From positions 1-21,328 of the forward strand of contig NW_014580060.1 in assembly GCF_000485595.1 (NCBI RefSeq): DNA of 21,328 bases, given 5' to 3'. The stretch comes from Priapulus caudatus (Eukaryota; Priapulida; Priapulimorpha; Priapulimorphida; Priapulidae). The translations under genes and the position numbers were made by a program. The notes under the pieces are model-generated. The model made no database searches and was not told the origin of the DNA. It worked only from the letters and a program-made list of their open reading frames with translations. Position 1 is the first letter of the stretch; each line of letters begins with the position of its first letter. Shown piece by piece: positions 1 through 8,462 of this stretch.

Positions 1-1260
1 ATTTAATAAAAACATTAATTTAATTTAATTTAATTTAATGATGATTTTGAGTCATTTCGCGTCATTTCGCGTCATTTCGCGGGTTAGGAGGTATTCTTAC
101 ACATTCCGCGCACATTCCGCAGTTTAGTAGCACATTCCGCAGTTTAGTAGCACATTTCGCTGTTTAGTAGCACATTTCGCTGGTTAGTATAATATTTTTT
201 ACACATTTTGATACATTGCGGCAGTTATTGGTGCACATTGCGCCACATTCTTACCCATTCCGCGCACATTCCGCTGTTTAGTATCACATTTCGCTGTTTA
301 GTAGCACATTACGCTGTTTAGTATAACATTTTTTTTNGCACGCACGCACGATACGTACCACGCACACAGTTCTACAGCATTCGCGCACATTCGCTCGTTT
401 ATGTAGCACATTTCGCCTTGTTTAGTAGCCACATTTTCGCCCTGTTTAGTATAATATTTTTATTTAACAGTTTGCAGACATTGTCGGCAGTTATTGATTG
501 CACTTCCGCTGTTTAGATAGCACATTTCGTATGTTTAGTAGCACATTTCGCTGTATTAATTTTAGTATAATATTTTCTACACATTTTGATACATTGGACG
601 GCAGTATGATGCCACATTGGCACATTCTTACACATTGCGCGCACATTCCGCCAGTTTAGTAGCACATTTCGCTGTTTAGTAGCACATTTCGCTGTTTAGT
701 ATAATATTTTTTACACATTTGGATACATTGCGGCAGTTATTGATGCACATTCGCCTGTTTATGCACATTTCGCTGTTTAGCTAGCACATTTCGCTGGTGT
801 TAATTTTAGATATGAATATTTTTACACATTTTGATACATTGCAGGCAGTTAATTGATGCACATTGCCGCCACATTCTTACCTATTATTCGCCGCACATTC
901 CGCAGTTTGAGTACCACCTTTCGCTATTTTAGTAGCACCATTCCGCTGTTTAGTTATAATACTTTTACACATTTTTCATGCGGCAGTTATTGATGCACAT
1001 TGCGCCACATTCTTACTCCATTCGGCACAGTCCGCTGTTTAGTAGCAATTCGCTGTTTAGTAGCAAATTCTTCTGTTTAGTAGCACATTTCGCTGTTTAG
1101 TAGCACATTCCTGCACCATTCGCTGCACATTTCGCGGCCAACATTCTTGACAATCCGCGCACTCCCTGCACCATTCTTGCACATTCCGCGCACATTCCTG
1201 CACCATTTCGCCTGTTTTATGTAGCACATTTCGTGTTTAGTAGGACCGGTCATAAAGTGT
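1..1260. repeat. Degenerate satellite with ~20-bp units and a longer-period module
   Basis: The stretch consists of many variants of a 20-21 bp unit reading roughly cacatttcgctgtttagtag, mixed with cacattccgcgcacattc and cacattcttacacattc blocks. A second module, tacacattttgatacattg followed by cggcagttattgatgcacat, recurs near 195, 468, 572, 707, 820 and 960, so units are grouped into a higher-order period of about 105-270 bp. Spacing and bases vary, with frequent single-base indels, so this is either an old array or poorly polished sequence. No gene is visible: open frames here are repeats read as protein. The family is not one I recognise. Confidence 0.85.
337..337. other. Single undetermined base (N)
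   Basis: The sequence reads ttttttngca, so one base was left uncalled inside the satellite. It marks low-confidence assembly or a joined gap in the array. Confidence 0.99.
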
Positions 1261-1859
1261 GATTCTCTATGACGCAATTAAGCGAAAATAATGATTGAAG
1301 GTTGGATGCTACTTTAGAGACTGGGGCAGTTTAAAGACAAGCTCGTATACCGGGTACTTGTCTCGTAGAGAGCCGCAGCGCGCGCCCCCCCCGCATGGCA
1401 TCCAAACTATCGATTCGCGACGGCTGGATACAGCATACCATCCTATAACCCACATGGTAAATAACCTTATTAGTCGCTCCGCATCGGTGTTCATAGCCGA
1501 AAGCTAGCCGACTCGGCCCTGCATCCTTCAACCGTGCCGTCCAGCTTCTTCGAGCTCCGGCTTCCTACAGCCTATCCCTTCTAACGCCTTGCCTTTCCAC
1601 TTCCGCCATCACCTTGCGAGTTCTTCCGAACCCTACGGGGTTACGGTACGACTTGATATTATATTTACGTGTCACGCGATTGCGAACGTTACAACGTGTA
1701 GACATCTGTTAGTTATCGTGAAGTGCTTGTTGTTTGACTGTGGGAGTGACTAGTCACCTGTACGTATATTCTGTTGTGTAATAGGATGACGGTAGCTTTT
1801 ATAATTCTGTGTTCTGTTATCATCGACTTGCCGGAGCTCCATCTTACGGGGACACTACC
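1261..1859. other. No recognised feature
   Basis: This is single-copy-looking sequence between the satellite and the foldback repeat. Overlapping short open frames occur on both strands (70 aa or less) without recognisable domains or splice-site context. I see no gene here. Confidence 0.5.
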
Positions 1860-2390
1860 TTTCACATGCGCGGTTACACGATTCCACCCATAATCCACCC
1901 CCAAATCAACCAATCCACAAATCCACCCCCAATCCACCCCCAAATCCCAAAATCCACCCCCAAATCACCAATCCACCCCCCAAGCCACCATCCACCCCAA
2001 ATCCACTGAAAATTGTACTCGAACGCTATTTCAATTTTACCAAAATGATGGCAAATCCACTGAAATTCACTGAATCTCAGTGAATTCGTAGTTACCCTAA
2101 CCGCTAACCCATAACGTACCCGTAACCCTTAACCCTAACAATCCAGAAGTCACGGTAATTGGTGGCAGAAGTGTAGAAGTATTGGTGTGGAATTCAGTGG
2201 ATTTGCTATCATTATTGGTAAATTTGAGTAGGAGCTGTCGAGTAAATGTTTGTGGATTGTTGATTTGGGGGTGGATATTGGTGGTGTTGGGGTGATTTGG
2301 GTGGATTTGCGGGGTGTGGATTTGGTGGATTTGGGGGTGGATTTTGGCATGGATTTGGGTGGATTGGGTGATCGTGTGACCATCACATGC
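1860..2390. repeat. Foldback repeat with CCACCCC/GGGGTGG arms and a telomere-like centre
   Basis: The left arm (about 1863-2085) has a run of atccacccccaaatccaccc units, then a block around 2010-2075 containing accaaaatgatggcaaatcc. The right arm (about 2150-2390) is its reverse complement: ggatttgctatcattattgg, then gggggtggatt units, and finally a match to the outer edge (left tcacatgcgcggttacacga, right tcgtgtgaccatcacatg). The arms are imperfect, with small indels. Open frames up to 220 aa cross this interval, but they are repeat translations rich in PK, ST and HP and are not called as genes. This may be a foldback-type non-autonomous transposon; no terminal duplication could be fixed. 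Confidence 0.7.
2093..2142. repeat. Degenerate telomere-like repeat at the foldback centre
   Basis: Between the foldback arms lies a series of CCCTAA-like words (accctaaccgctaacccata, then cccgtaacccttaaccctaa), i.e. imperfect TTAGGG repeats read on the - strand. The perfect hexamer occurs only a few times, so this is interstitial telomere-like sequence, not a chromosome end. Confidence 0.6.
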
Positions 2391-2629
2391 TAGACGAGAA
2401 ACCTGGGGAGGCGGGACGACGACCGTCCTCACACTCTTCCTACTTTCCCTCCCAGCATGATGTTCGTAGCCCGTAGCCAGGTTGCTTCCGAAGGGAGGTC
2501 TCCGGTGGGAGAGTTTTTGGGGGCGTCCTTTCGGTGGGGAGTCCTTTTCTACCCCACAAATACACCAGATCACGGTCCAGCAAAACGAGACAGCACCGGG
2601 TACATCACTACACACGACCAGCATGCCAT
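2391..2629. other. Unassigned sequence next to the foldback, possibly repeat-derived
   Basis: The DNA is moderately GC-rich. Minus-strand and plus-strand frames both stay open into the adjacent (CA)n tract. A minus-strand stretch reading RRPPFGSNLATGYEH looks protein-like but matches nothing I can name. It may be a fragment of a mobile element. Confidence 0.3.
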
Positions 2630-2702
2630 CAGCACGCACGCACGCGCGCCAACACACACACACACACGCACACGCACACGCACACGCAACAAAACACACA
2701 CA
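2630..2702. repeat. (CA)n / (GCAC)n microsatellite
   Basis: The tract moves from gcacgcacgcacgcgcgcc through a pure cacacacacacaca run to cacacgcacacgcacacgc and ends in acacacaa. Reading it in three frames produces the His/Thr-rich and Val/Cys-rich artificial ORFs around it. Confidence 0.9.
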
Positions 2703-3038
2703 ATCAAAGTCCTGTACAAACCACCATAAATGAATTCTAGTAATAATTATTGTATACATTCAATCTTCTCATGAGATATTAATTAACAATCACTCAGATT
2801 ATTTTGAGTATACATGGCTGTTGGGTAATCTAACAATACAGAATATCTTATCCATAACTCAATAAACGTGATACAGACAAATTTATATGAAAAACAAACC
2901 AATACTTATTTCCATAGTATCTAATCCACAATCATATCCATACAGATCACATCCACAAATTCATCTTATTTCTTAATCAAGTTTTATAATGATAATTCCT
3001 ACTACATGCATGTTATTTCGATTTTTATCCATAAATTC
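2703..3038. other. AT-rich DNA with no recognised feature
   Basis: This AT-rich stretch has stops in every frame and no evident repeat or gene. Confidence 0.5.
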
Positions 3039-3240
3039 TTAAGGCATGTCACCCGGACACGACAACAACACTTCGAAACAACAAAACGACAGGCACTCAA
3101 CACGGTCATAATGATTTTATGCGCAGTTTAATATAAAATTTTGCGCCCGCATTGTCAATTAAGAAAATGCGCGACTTTTGAAAACGTCTGTGCTGCCTGT
3201 CGTTTTGTCGTGTCGTGTCCGGTGTTGACATGGCACTTAA
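3039..3240. mobile_element. Short non-autonomous TIR element bounded by TTAA (piggyBac-like MITE candidate)
   Basis: The left end ttaaggcatgtcacccggac and the reverse complement of the right end, ttaagtgccatgtcaacacc, pair over about 55 bp. Shared blocks are ggacacgaca and caaaacgacaggca, broken by a few small indels. A TTAA sits at each extremity (3039-3042 and 3237-3240), which fits the TTAA target duplication known for piggyBac elements. The ~90-bp interior is AT-rich and has no ORF, so the copy depends on a transposase elsewhere. Calling the superfamily from TTAA alone is inference; other families with TA-type targets are possible. Confidence 0.7.
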
Positions 3241-4051
3241 ATAATATTAAAACGAAACAAAATTAATTTCAAATAAATTGCATCCCTAAGTATAGAATAC
3301 ATCTACCAAGTACCTTGCAGACAGATCGATAACATAATGCTGGAGCGAAGCGCAGAAAAAACAGACGTATACATGTACAAACATTACTTGTATGATATGC
3401 TATTTCAATAATGTACATTCTTCATCATGTATGTCTCATTTGTCAAGACTTTTTTAAATTTACTTTAGTACAGTACAAATCAATACACTTCCTTTACTTA
3501 TTTGCTGTGCTTTGGAGTTCACATGCAGTGAGGCAGTATTGCTTTTTGAAATCTTTCTCGTCACTTTACTGTTTGATGACTCGAAGTTTTTTGTTATCAT
3601 CCTGGGCAAGCTGCTGCCTGTCACCTTAAACTTTTCATCAAGTGACACAGAAGAGGAATAGTTCGTGTTCCTGTGTGATAATATATGGCTTTTTGGGGGA
3701 GGCTGAGGGACTACTTTCAGATGTCCGCTGGTTTTGGAGGAGGTTCGGCATGTGTCCTCGTGGGCTGGCTGTGGTTGCGCTGGGGAGGCGCGTGTGTGGT
3801 GCGGGGTTGGTCAAGAAAGATGGTTGGCACAGCTTGTGGAAGAGATAGGTGGGTGAAGAAGTATTTTCTCGTCCTTGGATGTTTCCATGCAATAAAATTT
3901 TTTGTTTAAATTACTGCTGTATTATCTATGATAAGCAACTTTTAGCCTTGGTAAATTTACTTGCTTAGCTATGATATGGTTGCTATCATGGCTAATAATG
4001 TCATCCCACCCTGCATTGGTTTATTTCTGTATGTGCGCACTCTTATATTAT
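3241..4051. other. Unassigned; weak ORFs on both strands
   Basis: Open frames of 60-85 aa occur on both strands between 3411 and 3909, overlapping each other. A minus-strand pair (3892-3638 and 3648-3460) has protein-like composition rich in Ser, Lys and Asn, and a plus-strand AATAAA lies near 3890. Neither shows a recognisable domain or convincing splice sites. I would not call a gene without transcript evidence. Confidence 0.35.
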
Positions 4052-4086
4052 TTATATATATATATATATATACCATATATATATTA
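4052..4086. repeat. (TA)n microsatellite
   Basis: A tatatatatatatatata run is interrupted once by ccatat and flanked by AT-rich DNA. Confidence 0.85.
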
Positions 4087-4299
4087 TTATATTATGATAT
4101 ACATTATATTTAATCTTATTTTTGTATGATGGCATTCGTTAAAAATATTTATAACAAACATTTGGGTATTACATGGATTACAGGACCACCTTTTATATTC
4201 ACAGTGGCCATTTGTACCAATCGGTTAAAAATACATCTCTGCGAAACTTATTCGACATGACAGTGGCTTGTTTAAGACTTGTTGTTTATACTCGATTTG

Positions 4300-4350
4300 T
4301 TTCTCTCCTCCTCCTCATCTTCCTCACTCCTCCTCCTACTTACTCTTAAC
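4300..4350. repeat. Pyrimidine-rich (CTC/CTT) low-complexity tract
   Basis: The tract reads tctctcctcctcctcatctt and continues with tcctcctcctactta. It is a degenerate triplet-like run with no coding sense; a second triplet-like run (actactattactactaac) follows. Confidence 0.6.
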
Positions 4351-4499
4351 TACTACTATTACTACTAACAACAAACTACTCCTTCATTCGATGCGTCGTT
4401 CGTCATTCGCCTTAATTCAGAAAACGCCATGAAGCAGATGCTAGCTGAACTACAGCACTGACGGACCACCTGAAAAAGCTATCAGCCACATAACATACA

Positions 4500-4810
4500 T
4501 GTCAACATAATGACCAATGGAATCAACCAGACCTGCCCACGTTGCTTAATCTACTAGCCTGCAGAAACAGTTATGAGGAGAGCTCTCAACTGTTATATAA
4601 AAGAGAGCATTCAGACTCAGAGCGTTAGCTGCGGGTAATGTCTGTGTGGTCAGCATCGTGGCTCGCATACTTGCTGTCCACCTCGTGTGTCCCGCTTGAG
4701 TATATCTGAACTTTTACATTATGTATTAAAAATCCTCGAGATTCAATGTTACTTTAACACGATGCACTAAGAACTTGAACACAGGAGAGCAGTTTCCAAA
4801 TTGGTGGCCG
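4500..4810 (+). mobile_element. Possible LTR-like or promoter-bearing retroelement fragment
   Basis: A strong TATA box (tatataaaag, 4594-4603) is followed about 25 bp later by an initiator-like ttcagactcag. About 150 bp further on there is an AT-rich segment with attaaaaatc that could act as a polyadenylation signal. The stretch then runs into attggtggccgtgct (about 4799), which resembles the start of a primer-binding region after an LTR. A tgtcaaca near 4500 could be the 5' end. No second LTR and no recognisable gag or pol was found; a short open frame at about 4908-5063 ends in a stop and matches nothing I know. An ordinary TATA promoter is an alternative reading. Confidence 0.3.
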
Positions 4811-5794
4811 TGCTAACTCTATAGCCTATTAGTACAACGTTTTGGAGTTTTATTAATTACTTTGGTTTAGACAACCGGTACAATCTCGATTACCATCAGT
4901 AGTGGACTGCAGGAGTAAATAGAAAACGGCCAGAAGTGCCTGTGCTGGACATTGCAGTTCCCCATGTTTTTACTGATCTTTTTGATGATGCCATCTGTTT
5001 AGATAATTCTAATAAGAGCGCAGACGTTACCAGGACGCTGTGGCAAGCGAGTCTAGCACTGTTATAGAGCTACTTTCTGGACTATACTGTATACACACAA
5101 CGCCTAAGCAAATTACACAGACGCAGACATCATAATGATCGATGCCCGCGAACAGTCGCTTGGAAATAGAAACGGTTGCTAATTATTTTTGTCTCTGTCG
5201 CAGGTTGTCGTCGGTTCTCGTCACGTCGTGTTGAACGGCTCATAGGAGAAGAACATATAGCTTTCTAACTTTCTGAAAGTCGTTTGTTGTTACGATCGGT
5301 TCGGCTAGTCGCTTGCGAGTGTTTGTCTTGGCCTATAGTTTGTCACAAAGAACACAAACTCTAGATTTGACTAATCTGCAAAACAAATATAACATGGAAT
5401 AACAATTTTTATGGTTGTCCAAAATATGTCTGTTTACACCACTAGCGAGTGGAGAATAATACTCATAGGCTGGCTGGATATGCCAGATATGTTTTGCCGT
5501 GGGCTTGCCCAACTAGCGAGCTTCAGAAGCGCCTTCACATAAAACCTCATCGCAGTCATTTTAAGTGCTCTTGCGAATCTCAGTACACAACTACGAGATG
5601 AGTTTCAGGATACTTATTTTGACCTATCCCTATGTATTCATGTTGTACCGTCTAACTATAAGTTCATTTTATTATATTTAGATATTAATTAATTAATTAT
5701 GTTTATTACTGTATGAGTGTATAGGCCTATTTATCCGCACCCCACTCGAGTATTATATAGGTATGCCTTGTTCCCTCCCCAAGCTTGCGTCACC
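4811..5794. other. No recognised gene; start of the palindrome's left arm (about 5205)
   Basis: The first part includes a ~50-codon open stretch (about 4908-5063) without identifiable similarity. From about 5205 onward the sequence is mirrored at the far right of the window: ctttctaactttctgaaag, 5261-5279, pairs with the 21250-21264 region. No symplekin exon was recognised here. Confidence 0.45.
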
Positions 5795-6520
5795 CTTTAT
5801 CTCCGAACCCGCTGCTCCACTCACCGAACCCCTTCAAATTTGACGCAAAACAAATCAATTTTAATCCATCGTTGGTTGGTTAATCCAAAAATTAAAACAT
5901 TTTGCCATCAACATTCAAATACTTATTTTTGGAAAGCGTGCCAAAGGAATAAAACAAAAGAAGAAAAATTATAGCTAAGGGGTATACTAAAATTGATTAA
6001 ATGATTTTGTTTGTTGTCAAATTGAGGGGTTCGAGTGACGTGAGCAGCGGGTTTCTGTGTGTTAGGGTTCGGGCGCCTCTTTAAAAACGGTTAAAGAAGT
6101 CATGTCCTAACCCCTCACGATTCTGTGGCGGGATTTGCGGTAAACTCATACGAATGCCTGCGATATTCTTTATTTATTCGTGTTTAGCGTCAGGTAGCCC
6201 ATGCCAGCGTCTGATATAAAAGCCTAGTCACGGGCCCGCTTTATATTCAATGCAATGCAATGGTACTAGCAAAATTTTTAAAATGCGTTGTTCGGAGGAC
6301 CCTGTTTGCGAACCCCTGACGATTGGTCCCGAATATTTTGGATTTTTTATTTTTGTTCATTCTTTGCACGCTTTCCAAATATAGTCTTGAATGTTGATGT
6401 AATATGTTTTATTTTTGGATTACCTAAAATTGATTAAAATTTATTTGTTTTTGTCAAATTTGAGGGGTTCGGCGAGTGAGCAGCGGGTTTCGTTAAGGTT
6501 CGGCGCCTCTAAAAGGGTTA
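5795..6520. repeat. Foldback repeat family: one inverted and two direct partial copies
   Basis: The core at 5795-5960 (with ccgaacccgctgctccactc and ggaaagcgtgcc) is the reverse complement of 6364-6505 (tgcacgctttccaaatatag, then gaggggttcggcgagtgag and cagcgggttt). A second direct partial copy lies at about 5985-6070 (gaggggttcgagtgacgtga, then gcagcgggttt). The arrangement resembles a foldback element or an element inserted twice in opposite orientation. A mirrored copy is also present at 20555-20720 because that region belongs to the right palindrome arm. An 85-aa plus-strand frame across the inverted copy is repeat sequence, not a gene. Confidence 0.65.
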
Positions 6521-6538
6521 GTGTTAGGGTTAGTGAGG
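6515..6538 (+). repeat. Short TTAGGG-like run
   Basis: The bases gggttagtgttagggttagt contain telomere-like words (GTTAGG/GGTTAG), adjoining the foldback repeat and about 27 bp upstream of a symplekin exon. A related gtgttagggttcggg occurs near 6060. Confidence 0.5.
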
Positions 6539-6564
6539 TGATAACAGTTCATATTGTTGTACAG

Positions 6565-6741
6565 GTGTGGAAGCAGAAGAAGGTGTGGGTGGGATTCGTA
6601 AAGTGCTGCCAGCAGACGATGCCACAGTCGCTGCAGGTGCGGCTCGAACTGCCCGCAGAGCAGCTAGCTGACGTGTTCAAGATCAGCCCTGAGGTGCGGC
6701 TGCCGCTGCTGCGCCACGTCCAGTCATTCACCGACCACCAG
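6565..6741 (+). CDS. SYMPK: Symplekin, C-terminal-domain exon (first of four recognised)
   Basis: Symplekin is the scaffold that holds the CPSF/CstF machinery together for cleavage and polyadenylation of pre-mRNA and for histone pre-mRNA processing, mainly in the nucleus. The exon is 177 nt (59 codons, phase 0 at both ends), starts after a ttgttgtacag acceptor and ends at a CAG|gtatgt donor. Its peptide begins VWKQKKVWVGFVKCCQQTMP, continues with SLQVRLELP and LADVFKISPE, and ends HVQSFTDHQ. This aligns by eye, without gaps, with the symplekin C-terminal domain segment that in vertebrates carries KVWEGFIKCCQ, a PQSFQV-like stretch and HVRSFTPHQ. The frame is open upstream of the acceptor, but that part is not conserved, so I use the splice site. 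Preceding exons were not recognised in the window. Confidence 0.88.
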
Positions 6742-7109
6742 GTATGTACAGGTGTCACCCCCAGGTACGTGCTGGTGTCACTGCCAGGTACATGCAGGTG
6801 TCATCATAGATGTGTCTAGGTGTCACCATAACAAATATGTAGGTATATAAAATTTCTTATGCAACAGGTATAATATACTCTTGAATTCTAGGCTAATCTC
6901 TCTCTTTAACTTTAGGGAGGAAATAAAATAATAATTTAAATTCAATTCACAATATTAGGGAGGAAATTATGTCAGAGAATTAGGTTAGTGAGTAAATAAT
7001 GTTAGAGAGTTAAATCGTAAGTGGACGAGGAAGGAGTCAGGATAGAGGGGGTGTGGTGTCGTCTATCACCTATGTCTACGTCTACATTGTCCTCATGTCT
7101 GTTATTCAG

Positions 7110-7286
7110 CGAGACCACCTCAACAAGGACATCGTCAAGGTTCTAGAGAAGGAGCCGGTCAAGGTCGAACCGCACCCGGAGAAGCTCGTCGTCGTCATGG
7201 CAACAGAGGGCGCCGCTGACGTGAAGCTGCCGGGAGTCGTGGCGGTGTCGGCAGCCGACGTCGTCCTCGTGAAGCAGGAGGCGAAG
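7110..7286 (+). CDS. SYMPK: Symplekin exon after the conserved domain
   Basis: The exon follows a gttattcag acceptor and keeps phase 0 from the previous exon across a 368-bp intron. It starts RDHLNKDIVKVLEKEPVKVE, which matches the position and character of the QAHIPNSIMTILE-like helix after the conserved block in vertebrate symplekin. It then becomes a Val/Ala/Glu-rich linker (for example KLPGVVAVSAADVVL). The preferred donor is GCGAAG|gtgcgc, giving 59 codons; reading continues open to a stop at 7376, so the exact end is less sure. Codons are GC-rich at third positions compared with the AT-rich flanks. The following ~490-bp intron holds nothing I recognise. Confidence 0.75.
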
Positions 7287-7784
7287 GTGCGCTCGCTGTC
7301 TAGCCGTGTCTTTCCTTGCGACGAGATTCCACGGATGCATCCGTTTGAGCGACATGAGAGCGCGTACCCCCCTTAGATTGATCGAGCTCGGTCGGTTTGT
7401 ACGCGCCTCTTTCGCGCGTACGTTTCGCCGCGTCGTCGACGTCGCCACACTTAGTTGCTAAGCCGCATTTTTAGAACGTCCGTAACGCAAATCTGATTGG
7501 GTAGACTCCCTGGTAGAGCTACCCGTCCGCGGGGACAGGTCGAGTGTTGTCGCGTTCGTGTTTGGATAGGTTTTTTCCGTCGTGTCAGCGATGCGTCTGC
7601 GTAGTGAGGTTTAGCTCATGTTTGTAGCGCCTTCTTGTTCCGCGCGCACGACAGTCGAAGCGCAACGACCCGAAATCGCGTCGATTTTCTGCGTTTACTC
7701 CGCCGTTCGAAATCGCTCCATCGTCGCGCATCGTGCATTGCCTTCATCTTTCTTTTCTCATTCTGCCTGGCTAGGACGGGGGAG

Positions 7785-7916
7785 GAGGTGGAGGAGGCGC
7801 AGGAAGGGGTGAAGCAGGAAGAGGAGGAGGAGATGGAGACTGATGCAAAGAAGACAGCCGGTGAGCAACAACAAGACGCGGGGGCGGCAGAGGCGACCGC
7901 AGCTGCAGCTACGCCG
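7785..7916 (+). CDS. SYMPK: Symplekin acidic C-terminal exon
   Basis: The open frame encodes a Glu-rich then Gln/Ala-rich tail (EVEEAQEGVKQEEEEEMETD, then GEQQQDAGAAEATAAAATP) and ends at a perfect ccg|gtaagt donor in phase 0. The best polypyrimidine acceptor (ttctgcctggctag, ending 7774) would shift the frame by one base relative to the upstream donor. The AG at 7783-7784, or the one at 7786-7787, keeps phase 0, and I use the first. Low-complexity acidic tails are normal for symplekin C-termini and probably unstructured. The assignment rests on position, strand, frame and donor rather than on conserved residues. Confidence 0.6.
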
Positions 7917-8088
7917 GTAAGTGCAACACGCGCCAACGTACGCGACACTCAACCTCACAAACTCTATTAAGTTTATTTAATTAACTCGATTTTTTGCCAG
8001 CAGGAAAGCGAATGCACGCATAGTTAACACGCGTAGACGGCACCAGCTAGCGCACCCTGGTGTAGCTCTATTCTGTCACCTCAGCTGC

Positions 8089-8270
8089 GCGTGTTACGAC
8101 ACGTTCCCAGGCACCGCCGCCGCCACCATCAGCTAGTTAATGATATTAATTAAGAAACTTGCGTGCTACGACACGTTCCCAAGCACCGCCGCCGCCACCA
8201 TCAGCTAGTTAGTTAATGATATTAATTAAGAAACTTGCGTGTTACGACACGCTTCCAGGCACCAGCAGCA
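8089..8270 (+). repeat. Tandem duplication of an intron-exon junction (72-76 bp units, 2.4 copies)
   Basis: Unit 1 (8089-8160) and unit 2 (8161-8236) are almost identical, differing by one extra agtt and a few substitutions. A third partial unit begins at 8237 and continues into the last symplekin exon. Each unit carries cgtgttacgacacgttccca followed by gcaccgcc, so each contains a decoy version of the final acceptor plus the first codons. Using a decoy would give A-P-P-P-P-P-S-A-S and then an in-frame TAG or further sequence, so only the third, with ccag|GCACCAGCAGCAGCG, leads into the long exon. Unit 2 has aag instead of cag at the junction. Confidence 0.88.
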
Positions 8271-8462
8271 GCGGATGCTGCCCCAGCGCTCATCAGCATC
8301 AAACTGCCATCGACGTCGAAGGAAGCCGCCGCCGCGCCCGTCGGCCCTCCGCTGGAGGATCAGATCGAGGAGGAGCGGGAGACGGAGGAGGAGCCGGCGG
8401 TGGTCCCCGCGCCGAAGGAGAGGAAGCAGCCTGCCCGCAGGAGCTTCCGCAGGAAGAGCTAG
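8259..8462 (+). CDS. SYMPK: Symplekin last coding exon with stop codon
   Basis: After the cttccag acceptor the frame (phase 0 from the preceding gtaagt donor) reads APAAADAAPALISIKLPSTS, then PLEDQIEEERETEEEP, and ends in the basic stretch RKQPARRSFRRKS before TAG (8460-8462). It encodes 67 residues. The switch from acidic to Arg/Lys-rich at the very end may form a nuclear-localisation or RNA-contacting tail; that is inference from composition. There is no conserved domain in this exon. Linkage to symplekin rests on compatible splice phases and strand. The mirrored copy at 17471-17760 is frame-broken. Confidence 0.68.
   Translation, partial: APAAADAAPALISIKLPSTSKEAAAAPVGPPLEDQIEEERETEEEPAVVPAPKERKQPARRSFRRKS

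Noticed and set aside
1-1260. CRISPR-like spaced repeats
   Set aside because: Units are contiguous, degenerate and of variable spacing, without unique spacers of constant length; the context is eukaryotic.
2093-2142. Chromosome end (true telomere)
   Set aside because: Only a few imperfect repeats are present, flanked on both sides by non-telomeric inverted arms.
2097-2759. 220-aa minus-strand open frame
   Set aside because: It is a translation of the (CA)n tract and the GGGGTGG foldback arms, with Cys/Val/Ala and Pro/Ile/His/Thr runs and no domain.
7500-7570. Possible tRNA-like fold around cctggtagagctacccgtcc
   Set aside because: There is no matching acceptor stem or anticodon and T-arm arrangement; it lies inside a symplekin intron.
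7616-7970. Ser/Ala-rich minus-strand frame (110 aa) and overlapping frames
   Set aside because: These are shadows of the Glu-rich symplekin exon and its intron in other frames.
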